A stretch of 64,000 nucleotides of DNA, from contig JARLGY010000018.1 in the NCBI GenBank assembly GCA_031292525.1, positions 124,001 through 188,000 on the forward strand, written 5' to 3'. A model generated the notes under the pieces. That model was not told where the DNA came from. It worked only from the letters and a program-made list of their open reading frames with translations, and did not search any database. Source of the DNA: Flavipsychrobacter sp. GTDB taxonomy: Bacteria > Bacteroidota > Bacteroidia > Chitinophagales > Chitinophagaceae. The first letter of the stretch is position 1; each line of letters starts with the position of its first letter. A program made the translations under genes and the position numbers. Below, piece by piece: positions 8,801-20,300 of the stretch.

Positions 8801-11800
8801 TTTTATATATGAGCTGCCCTACGGTGTTGTAACCATACTCTGTGAGGAATGTATTGACAGGCGTAGCGCCGGTACGCGAGGTGCCCGTTTGCGCTGCACC
8901 CTGCGGCGCTACTGTGCGCACGAGGTTGCCTGCCCGATCGTAATAATACAATGTATAATTGTACTGGGTGAGACTGTAAGAGTTTACAAACAGATCGTGC
9001 ACGCCCGATGCGGTGAGGCAATTGGTATGGTATGCTGCACGGAAGGCGGCCTCGTGCTTGTTGTGCAGGTTTTGTATCTGCTGGTTGAGCGCAGTGGTAA
9101 ACCCTTTGCACAACAACTGGCCGCAGGTAACGGCACGGGTGGTATCTGCATGTACGCTGGTATCTACAGTAAGCGGGGATACATACTTAAAGCAACCGGT
9201 AAGGCAATCGTTGGGCAGAGACATGTTGCACGAGTTCTGGCAGAGCACCAAGGGTGCAGCGCCATCGCCACGGGAATATTTAAGCGTGAGGCAGGTGGTA
9301 ATTGCAGTATTGTCTGTTGGGCTGGTTGCACCTGTTTCTATGGTGCTGCCCATTGAATTACTATAATAGGCGAGGTTGGCAGTAAACCCAATCACCTCCG
9401 TTGTTTGTGTACTAACCGTATAATTATAAGTAATAGTATCGCCTATGTTATGTGGCCCTACCACGGTAAAGTCCAGTGGCCCCGCATAAGGCACAGCGAG
9501 CATATCACTTGGCACTTCATATATCGAAATGCTGTCGCTGGCAGGCATTGGGCTGGTGATGACAATGCTCAGTTGTATGTTCACATCATCATTGATCAAA
9601 GCAGAATCGGGGCAGGTACGGAAAAAAGTATAATTTGAAGCCACAAAGCTATCTATCTGTGGCACGCCCAGCTCAAAATGGTCGTAGGGATCGGAGGTCT
9701 TTACATCTATCTCGGGGTTACAAAGGCTAAGGCTGCCAAACAGGCTGGACGGTAGAGAGGATAAGCTAAACGCGGTAATGTTACTATTACCTGTTTCTAC
9801 CAAGCTATCGTGCGCCAAGGCTACCTTATGGTTCAAATAATCTACCAGATACAGTTCGGCGTTTATGGATATAGGATTGGGGGTAGCTGCTATCCATGGG
9901 GCTGAGCAGGATGGTGGAACTCCTGGCACGGGGCCTGGCTGTACAACAATGTCATCTACCAATGCCTCCTGGTATTGAGCCATCTGGGCCGATGGTATAG
10001 TGCCATCTGCATTTGGCGTTAAACCACATTTGGTGCGGCAATCCTGAACTATATTACCGGCCATACAGTAGATAGATGCCATATCGATAGTTGAAATAGG
10101 CCTTATTGCGTGTACCGAAGTATCGTAAAACACGCTCTCTACCTGTACTTGCATGTTCATTTCATCTTGAATAATATCCTGCACCAAACCATCGAGCCGG
10201 TTGCTGCAAGCTTTATGGCACTCGTTCTGCATAGTAAGCAGTGCCTGGCCCGGGTTGGTGGCATTGCCCATGTTTACAGCGCCTGAGGTATTGCCCACAG
10301 ACGCATAGGATGAGCTGGAGGTTGTGGTAAGGTTAGTGTTATAGGTAGCTTTTACGATCTGGAGAAAGTTGTACATATGGAACGGGGTGGTACCAGGGTC
10401 TGTAGGGAAATTATTTATAGTGGAGTACCATGATGTATAGGAAGGGAAACTACTGCAGGTCGAGGAAGAATAACCAAGTGTACAAACCTGATTTTCCAAG
10501 GCCGCGTTGCTGCCCCAGTTATACTTAAAGTATTTGTAAGGATATAAAGCATAGTTGGGATAAGGTGCGGGATCTACCTGCAAGTGCTTGTACCCTACTT
10601 TGCTCATAAAATAAGCCCACCAGTCGAGCTTTGGGGCCGCACTGAAGGTGGATGAGGTAGCGCTTGCTATAGTGTAATCCCCTTCTTTAAAGTTGTTCAC
10701 TGTTGATTTCCAGGCAGTCCACAACGAATCACAATTATAGCCATCATTGATCATGGCAGTTATAATATTGTCAAAGGCGGAGTTGCTGGCCACATTGAAC
10801 ATATTATTTATTGGATCGCATATCTGGCTGATGTTTGAAACATTATAAAATGGTGTGGTGAGCGAGCTGTCGTAAGCGTTGAGGGCCGAAACCATATACT
10901 CTGCAAACATAGGGTGGCTACATGTATTGGAATAACAATGCGCTGTTGGCAATGTTATGGTATCGCACCCTACAACCCAGTAAAAGAAGGGTTGTGTGGT
11001 ATCGGCCCCCGTGTAAGTAATAAGACCGGCAATGTCATTGGCCGCAAGATAGGCCTGCATATTGCTGAGATAAACACTTGAAGCCCCGCCAACAACATGG
11101 CCAGGATGGGTAAACTGCGTAGTAAGCGCGGCGTGCATGAGGGTAACAGCAGAATCTAAATAGGTGCGTGTAGTGCCCGGATAATCGTTGCCGAGTTGCA
11201 GGGATAATGAGATATCGTAAGTGCCGGGTGTGAGCGATGTTGTATTGCGTATAAGATAACCTGGACCATGGGTGAGGCTTTGTGTAGCCAGTGTCATAGC
11301 CCCGGTATAACTAACCCCACCATAAAACTTCAGGCTATCGTAAAACACTGTGGGTGCACTCTGGTCTGTATCATCCCTGTTGCGGGCGGTAAGATACACG
11401 GTATAATCGCACGAAGAACAGAATTTTAAACACTGGTCTGCATAATAGCTTGGGAACAGGTTGTACAGGAAATTGAGCGTAGTAGGCACACCAAAAGTAT
11501 ATGTGGCATTAGATATAAGACGTACTCCTGTTATTGGTGTTGAGGGCGACGCAGGTACCTTTTGTTTTATGGTGTCGTAATTTGTTGTAGGAGACACATT
11601 TATAAAATCGAGCAAACTAGTCTGTGGCGAACTAAGACAGGTAGCTATTGTTTTGTTTGACGGATCGGTGTAAGTAACATTAAATACACTGTTAGGATCG
11701 ATGGTATAGGTTTTGGTAATGCTCTCGGCATCAGGGGCTTCATCGCCAAATAACCTTATCAGTTCATCCTGTGTAGGTTTGCCATAAAATTTCTTCACCG

Positions 11801-13493
11801 TTTTTGCCCCCAGATTTGTTGGGCCGCCCAAATAATGCGGGCCACCCGGTGTGGCTATCTCCCGCTCCCGGTTTAGACCATCATTATAATACCAGGTACG
11901 TGAATATGGCCTGCCTCCTGCCGAAGGAACAGTACTGTCAGAATTAGCATCTGAATAATAAGCGATGAGTTTACTGGCCGCGTTTATGGCAACCGGCGAT
12001 GTGAAATTGGTTTCCTGATCATAATGGGTTGCTGTATATACACCAAAGGGCTTAGTAGAAGTTGTTACATAGTTATAACCATAGTTAAACCCGACCTGCC
12101 CCAAAGGTGCAGGCAAAGTTTTCATTACCGGCCGACCACAAAAATCGGGAATGGTTTGGCTGGCAAGTATATTATTGCCTGTCTGTGTCTTCACCTGCTC
12201 TTGCAAAGGCATCAGCAGATAATCTGCATAGGTTGTTTTTTCGCCCATGCGGGGTTGTGATCCGAAATTCACTTCGCCCTCCACAAATTGCCGGTTGTAT
12301 ATCCAGTTGAGCGTATCATCAAACTGGTGATAATAAAATAAATAGGGACTTACCGTTGTTGTAATGTTCACCGTACCATTGCTGTTAAACACACCGGCAT
12401 CGCTCCAGTTACCCAAATTCCGGTCGTCGGCAATAGTATTTGGGTATGTAGTGTACACTTCCCGTACCCGCCACACATAATACCCAGTACCTTCTGCAAG
12501 CGTTAATGTTATAGATTGCTGGCCAGTATTTGTTTCCAACGTAAGTGCCTGGCTCCAGTCTACTATAGCGTTAACATGAGTTGGATTATTATAATTATTA
12601 CTGTCTGTGTTATACAACCGCAATACTTGTATTTCGTAGTCTGTAGCCTTATTACAATCGGTCCAGGTAAAGGTTACGGGGTTTGTACCTGTTACAGAAG
12701 TAGCTACCAAACAGTTACCATTTAATGCTCTTGCAGAATTGACCCCTAACGTACCTGTAATTGTTAAAATTGAGCTTGATAGTGAAAAACCAGTTGCGTA
12801 TGAAGCGCTGGCACCTGCCATACGCTGAATACTTACTTTTAATCTATTACCTACCGTGTCGCCCAATATTCCATACCCATCGCCACCTCTCCAATAGGTC
12901 ATCAGATCGGTCATGTCCAAATTCAGATTGTAAGTAGGATTGTCGCTGGTCAAAGCTATATGCACGGAATCCCACTTACCTAAAACGGTATCTGCAGCGC
13001 CTGCAGTGCCTGGTTTATATACATTAATAGTAAAAAAATCATCGTACAATGGCGTGCCTGCACTAAAAGTTTGCAGATAAGCAGGGTTTGTATTTACATT
13101 AAAGGATAAAGCATAATAAACCATATCCATTGGAGCACCAGCTACACTACCCAGCCATAAGCTACTATAGGGGTACGGCCTTGACGCCGGTATCGGGCAG
13201 AAATACTGATCGGCGACACGTGATGGATGCAGATTGAAATATGTTGGCGTAGATGCAGCCTCAATCACATTGAGGGTTGACGTATATAAATTCTCTGGTA
13301 GTTGTATGGCCCTTGCAAATGCACCGGGATCGGCAACGGTATCGGGCGATACTAGCGTTGCAACAGCCGTTGCCCTGTCGCCCTGACCAAAACCCGTGCA
13401 CGGAAATGCAAGCGAGAAAAACAATATAATACATAAACTTATCAGGTAAGAGTTTTTCTTACCTATGTGGGAGTCCAGGTATTTAAATTTCAT
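5886..13493 (-). CDS. Giant Rhs/YD-repeat protein with HELAH metallopeptidase-like tip
   Basis: Encodes 2535 aa. The N-terminal 36 residues look like a signal peptide preceded by a basic stretch. A long Ser/Thr/Tyr-rich, Cys-containing region of about 1450 residues follows. Then come YD-type repeats (YYYDRAGNLVRTV, YGYNTVGQLIYKTT, YYYDSKGRLRISQ) and the Rhs core end (HDHLGNVRAV, YRYGFNGKERDD, MYDSRIGRFFSVDP, TPYQFASNMPIWAND). The variable tip covers the last 200 or so residues and contains HELAHFLG near 2451, a zinc-peptidase motif. Rhs proteins enclose a toxic tip in a beta cage and deliver it to other cells. The gene follows a 1997-aa Rhs-like gene and a 256-aa gene in a tight minus-strand cluster and is followed by a likely immunity gene. 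How it leaves the cell is unknown; the neighbouring secretion operon is a candidate. Confidence 0.88.
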   Translation of the reverse strand: MKFKYLDSHIGKKNSYLISLCIILFFSLAFPCTGFGQGDRATAVATLVSPDTVADPGAFARAIQLPENLYTSTLNVIEAASTPTYFNLHPSRVADQYFCPIPASRPYPYSSLWLGSVAGAPMDMVYYALSFNVNTNPAYLQTFSAGTPLYDDFFTINVYKPGTAGAADTVLGKWDSVHIALTSDNPTYNLNLDMTDLMTYWRGGDGYGILGDTVGNRLKVSIQRMAGASASYATGFSLSSSILTITGTLGVNSARALNGNCLVATSVTGTNPVTFTWTDCNKATDYEIQVLRLYNTDSNNYNNPTHVNAIVDWSQALTLETNTGQQSITLTLAEGTGYYVWRVREVYTTYPNTIADDRNLGNWSDAGVFNSNGTVNITTTVSPYLFYYHQFDDTLNWIYNRQFVEGEVNFGSQPRMGEKTTYADYLLMPLQEQVKTQTGNNILASQTIPDFCGRPVMKTLPAPLGQVGFNYGYNYVTTSTKPFGVYTATHYDQETNFTSPVAINAASKLIAYYSDANSDSTVPSAGGRPYSRTWYYNDGLNREREIATPGGPHYLGGPTNLGAKTVKKFYGKPTQDELIRLFGDEAPDAESITKTYTIDPNSVFNVTYTDPSNKTIATCLSSPQTSLLDFINVSPTTNYDTIKQKVPASPSTPITGVRLISNATYTFGVPTTLNFLYNLFPSYYADQCLKFCSSCDYTVYLTARNRDDTDQSAPTVFYDSLKFYGGVSYTGAMTLATQSLTHGPGYLIRNTTSLTPGTYDISLSLQLGNDYPGTTRTYLDSAVTLMHAALTTQFTHPGHVVGGASSVYLSNMQAYLAANDIAGLITYTGADTTQPFFYWVVGCDTITLPTAHCYSNTCSHPMFAEYMVSALNAYDSSLTTPFYNVSNISQICDPINNMFNVASNSAFDNIITAMINDGYNCDSLWTAWKSTVNNFKEGDYTIASATSSTFSAAPKLDWWAYFMSKVGYKHLQVDPAPYPNYALYPYKYFKYNWGSNAALENQVCTLGYSSSTCSSFPSYTSWYSTINNFPTDPGTTPFHMYNFLQIVKATYNTNLTTTSSSSYASVGNTSGAVNMGNATNPGQALLTMQNECHKACSNRLDGLVQDIIQDEMNMQVQVESVFYDTSVHAIRPISTIDMASIYCMAGNIVQDCRTKCGLTPNADGTIPSAQMAQYQEALVDDIVVQPGPVPGVPPSCSAPWIAATPNPISINAELYLVDYLNHKVALAHDSLVETGNSNITAFSLSSLPSSLFGSLSLCNPEIDVKTSDPYDHFELGVPQIDSFVASNYTFFRTCPDSALINDDVNIQLSIVITSPMPASDSISIYEVPSDMLAVPYAGPLDFTVVGPHNIGDTITYNYTVSTQTTEVIGFTANLAYYSNSMGSTIETGATSPTDNTAITTCLTLKYSRGDGAAPLVLCQNSCNMSLPNDCLTGCFKYVSPLTVDTSVHADTTRAVTCGQLLCKGFTTALNQQIQNLHNKHEAAFRAAYHTNCLTASGVHDLFVNSYSLTQYNYTLYYYDRAGNLVRTVAPQGAAQTGTSRTGATPVNTFLTEYGYNTVGQLIYKTTPDGGQTNYYYDSKGRLRISQSAAQVSLGQYSYTKYDAQSRVIETGQFTGSGTAYIDTPSYPTLGSPGCTSTSFVTTTVYTTPYSGPLSSSLIGVQQFLQNRVSYTYTDRDGVPGTTNDQAYNIYSYDPHGNVSIVYNWVSGMPSAIPVTYGYDLLSNKPTSVNYQAVNTQQEQFTQNYSYDGDKRLCNVTSTGNSGGVNQEAAYTYYLHGPLKRLVLGANLQGLDYTYTIEGWLKGINHSSLLTPLDPGKDAPANNSVGTDVFGMVLNYYNDGTYKDFSRTSSPFSNSSLTLANGSLYNGNIVSWEQNVYSPTLTSATGYKYRYDQLNRITSTISATNTNIAGWTVDNNYNEAFSYDANGNLQTLTRGNPLSSGLMDNLTYTYTSGMNQVNKIADASTSAIGASSDVPTGNTRYAYDASGDVDTVVAPGGKQNILWRPDGKIDKVLRYTSTGALLSTISYLYDAMGNRVLSTESGSNVALYYVRGADGNPLALYQSPIGNSSNMSMLERYLYGSERLAIIRGINKQVQFPSCISCGGSYVAQLIQPQIIYVFSTLYGYSTHILRANPVVAFSVIGRAGIYAMVWVANTPTYSTGWGFGQRSYEIHDHLGNVRAVISDTKNSSGNAVVTNWYNYYAFGSMIPGRIGDNSGYRYGFNGKERDDNLNGGATTGMGIDYNYGMRMYDSRIGRFFSVDPLAKDYPTLTPYQFASNMPIWANDVDGKEAVIVNHIAKTITIVGNVYYVTSGREAVSHVALFKKMTDERLISQLPSVNKELVKDANDHNYTINFQIHNIERDEANNPLTVESAKRMAAHSTVSYIDEKDGSTKKLEGPQYGTIVMNDVEDKLKFPDLAQHSYDGKTRENTILVSDKSFGVENINNEAVEFVHELAHFLGRWTSTNNYSDTHPGGFENTGRGITSTDHGNVILTKEDIMPMISGASVKGGRVDGSPVPSTDGNPAPNTTENKIDPVK

Positions 13494-13532
13494 ATAATCA
13501 GGGCTTTATAAAATATGATCAAAAAATATTAT

Positions 13533-14303
13533 TTAGTTATATGCTTTATACTCGTAATTATTGTAAGGGTATTTTAAACGTCCGCTCTTGTTAAAGAAAT
13601 GATCTTTTACATGATCCAATTCGGGCTCTGCTTTCAATTCATTGCGCTCATTTATGGTTAATGAGTATGAATGGATAGTTTTCGACATAAGCGTATTGAA
13701 TGTTACATCCACCTTCTTGATGAACATCGTTGTGGGCACTACATAAAGAACAATGTTTGTATATGGGGCTTTCTTGCTGTTCTTAGCGGCAAGCTCATAT
13801 CTTACTGTAACCGAATCGCCCGCTGATTTCATTGGCACATTATTACAGGATATTAATTGATATGTTTTAAAAATACTATCCTGCATCAATGACTCAAAAA
13901 ACTCATCCTTTATAGCAAGGCTGCCTTTGGGTGGCCTTGTGCGCATTAATACCCTTTCATCTGCATACACCGTAAAAACATCATGTTCGTCCATAAAAAC
14001 TTCAGTTTTACCCGACTTTGTGTATCTCATCTTGGTGCTGGCTTTCAATTCGCCAGTAGATGTTACATCCTGAAATTGTTTATTATTGGGATTCAGGGCA
14101 TTCGCAACAAGTGTATATTTCATGTGCCATTCCTTACCAGAAGCTAGTGCATGACGGATAAAAGATTGCTGAACCTTCATTGTTTTCTTCAATTCGCCTA
14201 TGCAATAGCTATTGTTGTTTGGGGTACCGGTTATTATACCGTTGGCCCCAAACAATATCAATAAAGGAATTACAATCCCGCAGACTAACATTAGTCGTGT
14301 CAT
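13533..14303 (-). CDS. Exported protein of unknown function in the Rhs operon
   Basis: Encodes 256 aa. Residues 1-23 form an uncleaved anchor or signal peptide (LMLVCGIVIPLLILFGANG). The rest is a soluble, beta-rich domain with alternating hydrophobic residues and stretches such as MRYTKSGKTEVFMD. The layout recalls the open beta-sheet fold of lipoprotein-carrier-like proteins, but I cannot claim homology. It begins 14 bp after the stop of the 1997-aa Rhs-like gene and ends 39 bp before the 2535-aa Rhs gene, so all three are probably co-transcribed. A role in handling or anchoring the large proteins in the envelope is possible but untested. Confidence 0.65.
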   Translation of the reverse strand: MTRLMLVCGIVIPLLILFGANGIITGTPNNNSYCIGELKKTMKVQQSFIRHALASGKEWHMKYTLVANALNPNNKQFQDVTSTGELKASTKMRYTKSGKTEVFMDEHDVFTVYADERVLMRTRPPKGSLAIKDEFFESLMQDSIFKTYQLISCNNVPMKSAGDSVTVRYELAAKNSKKAPYTNIVLYVVPTTMFIKKVDVTFNTLMSKTIHSYSLTINERNELKAEPELDHVKDHFFNKSGRLKYPYNNYEYKAYN

Positions 14304-14317
14304 AATTTTTATATTCT

Positions 14318-17300
14318 CTACCGGTTTATTAATGGTGTATGGTACTGTGTTTCCTCTGCTGTTAAAACCCCACGCTGCGTTTCAACTAATTTTCTTACCA
14401 ATTTACCTTCTCCATTGTATTGATAGTAAGTAGCAAAGTTTTGATCATCCAGGGTAGCTGATAACTTGAAAGTACCCTTATCATAAACATAGGCAGTTGT
14501 TTTGCTGCTTGTTTGCTGTACCCTTATATCATCAACATATATATTATTTAAAATAGTAGGTGGCAGTATATTGAAGATCACTGAGGTATTAGGAACAGTA
14601 TTTACCCACTTGAATTCATAAAGTGCCCAAGGTCCAGAACGTGCAACAAACGTTGTTGGATAATTCGTACTTGAAGTACCCACTGTAGCTCGTACGTTAA
14701 GTTGATTATGGATATCGCCAGTTGCATATGCCCAGAACCTTACAACAAGGCCACCACCAAGGTTATCCTTGATTTGCGGAAGTGTGATCATATCCCCATA
14801 AGCAAGATAATAACTTGACTTGCCAGTGTGAGACTGGGCCGTTGTTACTTTTGCGTTGTTTACCGCCATACTATCTTCTGCGTACGCACTATTATATATA
14901 TTTTCAAAGCTTTCAAAAAACACTGAACCATAATTTGAATTTTGCGCTACGAGATATGGCAATACTCCTCGATACCCATATTTAGCAGTGCTGTAAACAC
15001 CATCTATATCCTGATCCAATACCGGATTTCCATCTGGCGTATATAGTAACGACTGACTTGTCTTTATAAAAGGATAATTGGCAAGCATATATGGTGAAGT
15101 CCACAAGTTGCCCGGGGAAAGATCAAACATATGCGTACCTGCACGATCATAGATCCTTACGTATTCGGAAGGGTTATTACGATCTACAATAGTATCCTTA
15201 TATACATAATTTATTGATGGCCGCCAAATGCCTTTTTTACCTGCTTCATAAATATTATAACTAGAATAGTTGGCCGGCAATGAATAGGGAATAAGTGAAA
15301 GCCTGTTTGCTGCCCAGTTTCCAGGTGAATCCATATAAGTAGTCATGCTAGCTTTTACCAGGTTTATATGTTTAGATGAATCTTCTACAATCAAACGACC
15401 AGTATCTCCAATTCGTGGTGCATATGTATAGAGCCACATACTATCGTAGGTAAGTAAACTTCCAGCAGAACTGGCAAGCTGATTGGTATAACCACTATGT
15501 ATGATCTCTGTTTTGACGTAAGTGGTACCATTTGTAGCAAGGGATGTGGTACCAGTGGAAACAGCTACAGAAACTGTTAGGTTAGCGCCACTTACAGCTG
15601 TTACGTGTGCCATGTCAACAATACCGGCACCTGTTCCTCCACGGAATAACGCAATAAGATCACCCGGCACAAACATGTTATTGGGGTTTACGCCATTAAC
15701 ATTATACTGACCTGTAGTACCTGTATAAGATACTGGTATATAAGACCCAGTATTTGTATAATAACAGTAGAGTTCATTCCAGGCCTGTTGCCCCATTTGA
15801 TTATATTGTGAGGACGCCGGAAAATTATATTGCCAATAATCCCCTTTATGTGGTTTATTGGGTTTATTTTGTAAATAAAGACCGTTAAAACCATCGTAAG
15901 TAGCAGTAATAACCGGCTGCGTGGTAAGTGGATCAAAAGCTATATTATCGGTCGTTTGCTTAATGCCATCTTTAACTACAGTGATACTTTTAACGATTGC
16001 AGGATAATGGATGACCTTATTAGACACTATAGTTCTTAGCCTGCTCTGAGATTTACTAGTAACAGGAAAAGCAATAATCCATGGAATGACGATGAACACC
16101 TCCCCAAAAGTAACATCCCCTGTTAATCTAGTTTCTTTTGAATCCTCTTCCACACATCGTCGATCGACACTTACATCCATTTCTCTTCCTGGCTGATCAT
16201 AGCTAATTGCATAGTTCAAAAAATCATACATCGGAACAGATTCACCAGGTTCAAAATAGGTATATGTTTGTTGAGAAACCGGCACAGGAGGGCTAGTAAT
16301 ACTATAAAAATGACTTGGAAAATACGCACCCGGATATGTAGAGATTGACTTTATTTGCCCATGCATCTGATTCTGAATAAAACAATATCCTTGTGCGCTT
16401 CGCATACCAGTATTGATTTGATAGGAAAAGAGGCCAATGTCTAAATCCCAGTTATCAGTAACCGTCTGAATATCTGAAAAAGATACACCATTACCGCCGG
16501 TAACATAAGATCTATTATATGGGTAATCTTTTACCGTATAGTAATCAGCTACAGTGAATCCTGTTCCTATGTCCTTGGCCTGAGCTATATTTACTTTTAT
16601 AACCCGGCTATACCCTATGGAGGCTGCAGGTAATGCATTCATACCCAATGGCCCTTCAAACTGTTTCCTGTCTTTACCCGCTATGAGCTTATCAGACCAA
16701 GATTGACTGGTTCTCTTTTCAAGATACGTGATGAGTGGATTTTCTTCTTTGTTCTCAGAAGGTTCGTTCGTTGCAACACCATAACTCGTACCATCAGATG
16801 TATTGTCGTATATATATTGCGTTCCATATAAGGTTTGTGCATTTTGATCTACCCCCTTATTATACATCAGCAACCTCTTAACCCTAATTCCTCCTCCAAT
16901 TTTCTTAGGAAGAGGGATACGGAAATAAGATAATGACGGGTTCAGCGTAAGGCATGTAGTAGCATTAGCAGCCAGAGCAGCTTTTACTGCACTAACAAAT
17001 TGTTTAGCTATAGATTTAAGATTATCTTTATCTGCTCCGGGATCTGTTAGGTCTTCGCTTTGAGCTGTACAGGAACCGGTTTTTAATTTTCCACCAACTT
17101 CATGATGTATATAATCAAGACATAGGTCGCGAGGCAGAACGACAGTTGAGCCTCCCCCGGCGGTAGAGACTTGTATAGTTATTTTACTGGGATCACGAGT
17201 ACTGACCGATGCATTGACAAAATTTGTGTAGCCATCTATATAGTCACCATTGCAATTGCCGATACTGGTAGCATCGCGGCCCATCAATGTATAGAAGAAT

Positions 17301-20300
17301 TTAAAATAAATCTTTTGGGTTGCATATGTGCTATTAATAAGTGCTACCATTTGATTGATGCGGGGGTCGCCAGGCGCTGTTATCCCAACATCAGTAAGGT
17401 CAATATCAAATTGGTTATGCGGAGCATTATCATTGGTAGCTAATTTGATCATTGCACATGCCGACTGGTCCTGAACATAAGAATATGTATTTTGCTCATA
17501 TTGCACATGTATCTCCCCTCCTGATGGTAATGTTATCCGTTTTAATTGCCACGCAGCAGGATCGAAATTTGTAGCTGGGACTTGACTATCCCAAGACTGT
17601 AAATTATTCCGTCTAGTAGAGCCATTATACATATAATTACCCCAGCAGTCTACATATGGATTGTAAGAAGGTTGTTCGCCTGCACCATAAGCGCTCATTT
17701 CACTTAAGATTGAACTATACTGAGATGGATAGTTGGCGTTTACAGGATAAGTATAATCAAATTGATATGGGCTTATATATGCATTTGCAACCCCATTATA
17801 TTCAAACCATACTTTTTTAAGCGTTAGTTTGCCACTTCCTGTTACAGAACTATTAGGAATGCCCGGCCAACATTGATAATTATAATCAAAATGAACTGTT
17901 TTGATCAGCTGTGCTGGTTGGCCATTTGTTGACTTTGCGTACAAAAGAATTGTTTTAAGAATTTCCGGCGCGTTTCCAGTACCAGCATTGCCTAAACCGG
18001 CTGAATACTCACTAGCTGCCTGAATGCCGTCTGAGCGATTATGGTCAGTAACAAAAACGGCAAAGTGCGTTTTGGTCATTATGGTATCTAAATAATAAAC
18101 TTCTTTATAACCGTATTGATAAGATCCCATATCGTCATTCCTATCAGACAGCTGATTGGGTTTATAATAACAGCCTTTATAGGGAACCCTCCACTGATAA
18201 CAGTTAGCAATACTTGTTTTGTCGCTGGATCCTTTAGCCTGCCGGTAAATAAATTTTGTATATCCGCCAAAATCGCCATCGTCTGGTCCATTCTGATTTA
18301 TATCAACATAGTCAGGCGTAGTAATTTGTGTTAATAAATAGGATGAGGCATAGGGTTTCAAATACTCTTCACCAACCTCAGACATACCCACAATATTAGT
18401 ATTAACCAGAAAGTTGTCAGACCCACTCTGCAAGTTCAAGCTATATTGTAAGTTCTTCTCATGATTTGTGTAAACAGGCAAGCCATACACATAGTGATTA
18501 CCAGATTCGTTAGTTGTAGCGATCTCACCAATGCCGTCTGCAGGAGCATTACTTCCTGATCCAATTCTTCCTGCCTGCGTCATCACTTTAGCATCTTTCT
18601 CATAGGCCAACGCACTTATACCAGTAGAACTGGTGTAGCCCATTTCCTTGTTTGTATGGTACCCGATAAACGAAGCACGAGCGTTTCGCCTGCCACCTGT
18701 TGGCATCTTATTTAAATTAGCGCCAGCGGTTACCTGATTAAAAGCGGGTAGATTGGGTGTTCCGCCATTTATGATTGGCGGTTCAGGGAGGTCGGAACGA
18801 TCATAGTTTAATTTACCACCAAGATCATTATTAAACCGGAAAAATGTTGCTTCTGATACCGTATGAAGTGTATCTCTGAAATCGTACGGCCTGAACCAAT
18901 ACGTCTCAGAATTTCCATCTTGATCTGCTATAGGCTTGTTTGAAAAATCTGTCCATGAAGACTGAACAGTTAATGTTGCTGAACCGCCAATAATCGCTTC
19001 AGCCCCCAGACCGACATCATCCCCTAAATGGACATCCAAACCAAAGAAATCTTTTTTTGTTTTACTTTGCACATAGTTAGGAGAAAACAGGCCAACCCCA
19101 TCGTTATACATCCTGAATCCTCCGCTAATCCCTTCGCCCGACACAAGAAAAGCATCGGGAGTGCTAAAGGGAACTGGTAAATATTTGTCTCTTTGATTAA
19201 AAGTTGATGGATGTTCAACCGTATAATCCATCACCGCTTCATGCTGGAAACTATCATTATTATACGCATTACCTGAATACATATATCCATATCCTGCAAC
19301 GCTACGAGTACCAACATTTTTTTGCACTGAATAACTAATATTTAATCCAACGTCCCAACCCACAGGAACAGGGCCAGGATCGCCTGTTACAGACACAGAG
19401 CCTGCAAGACTTTGCCCGGTGTAAGGTGTGGTATTATATGGCGAAGTCATGTCTGTAAGCAAGTAATTTATATAGTGGGTACAAGCTCCCGCTAAACCTG
19501 CCGAAGCAGCCCTTTGAACGGACTGCTTCATAGCCATCCCTATCCCAGCCCAGCCCATTTTGGGAGCTTGTCTTGCAGATTGGGGTGATCCATCTTCATG
19601 ATTACTTTTAGTTTGGTCACTTATAAAGGTCAAAATAGCAGCGGGATTAACTGCTGCCGAAAAAGTGCCATCTCCATCTGTAATACTAAATCCAAGTGAT
19701 AAGGTGCCATCCATGGCACTTAGACCAAGTCCCTCAGTAAAACCAAAACCCTTATAATTATTATATCTAACAGTAGCATATCCGCTTACGCCACCACCAA
19801 CAGCAGAGAATATCTGCGCGCTTGCGCTTGCAGTACCAGCTATGGTCCAGTTTGGAGGAACGTCATTATGAAATGTTATATTGGGATTAGTTGAATCTCC
19901 CTTAAAATCGTCAGGTAATCCTCTTTTGCTTCTGTTTATACAACCCGGATTGAGACTCCAACCATACCCAACCCAAGAAGATTCAGCCTCGGGGCTTTCC
20001 CCGCTATGATAGGCTAAAGACAATGCATATCCTGCACCATTAGCGCCCGGTATTTCCAATACCGGCAAATTATAAGTAAACTGTCCGGTAAATTCATTTA
20101 CCATATTGGTTGTGGCTACAGGCTCAAAACTGGAAAATTCAGGACTGGATGGTCCTGATGTTAATGCCCAAGATATACTGGGAAATACCAGCTGATAAAG
20201 TAATGACAATCCTGTAACGAGAGCCATAAACCTCGCTTTTCTAAAACGTTCAACCAATAGGTATGGACGCTCTTTCCTTACAGTATTCTTAGGGCTTTGA

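Noticed and set aside
8781-9366. Long plus-strand frames within the giant Rhs gene
   Set aside because: They are antisense to a clear coding region with Rhs motifs and have no start context or family features.
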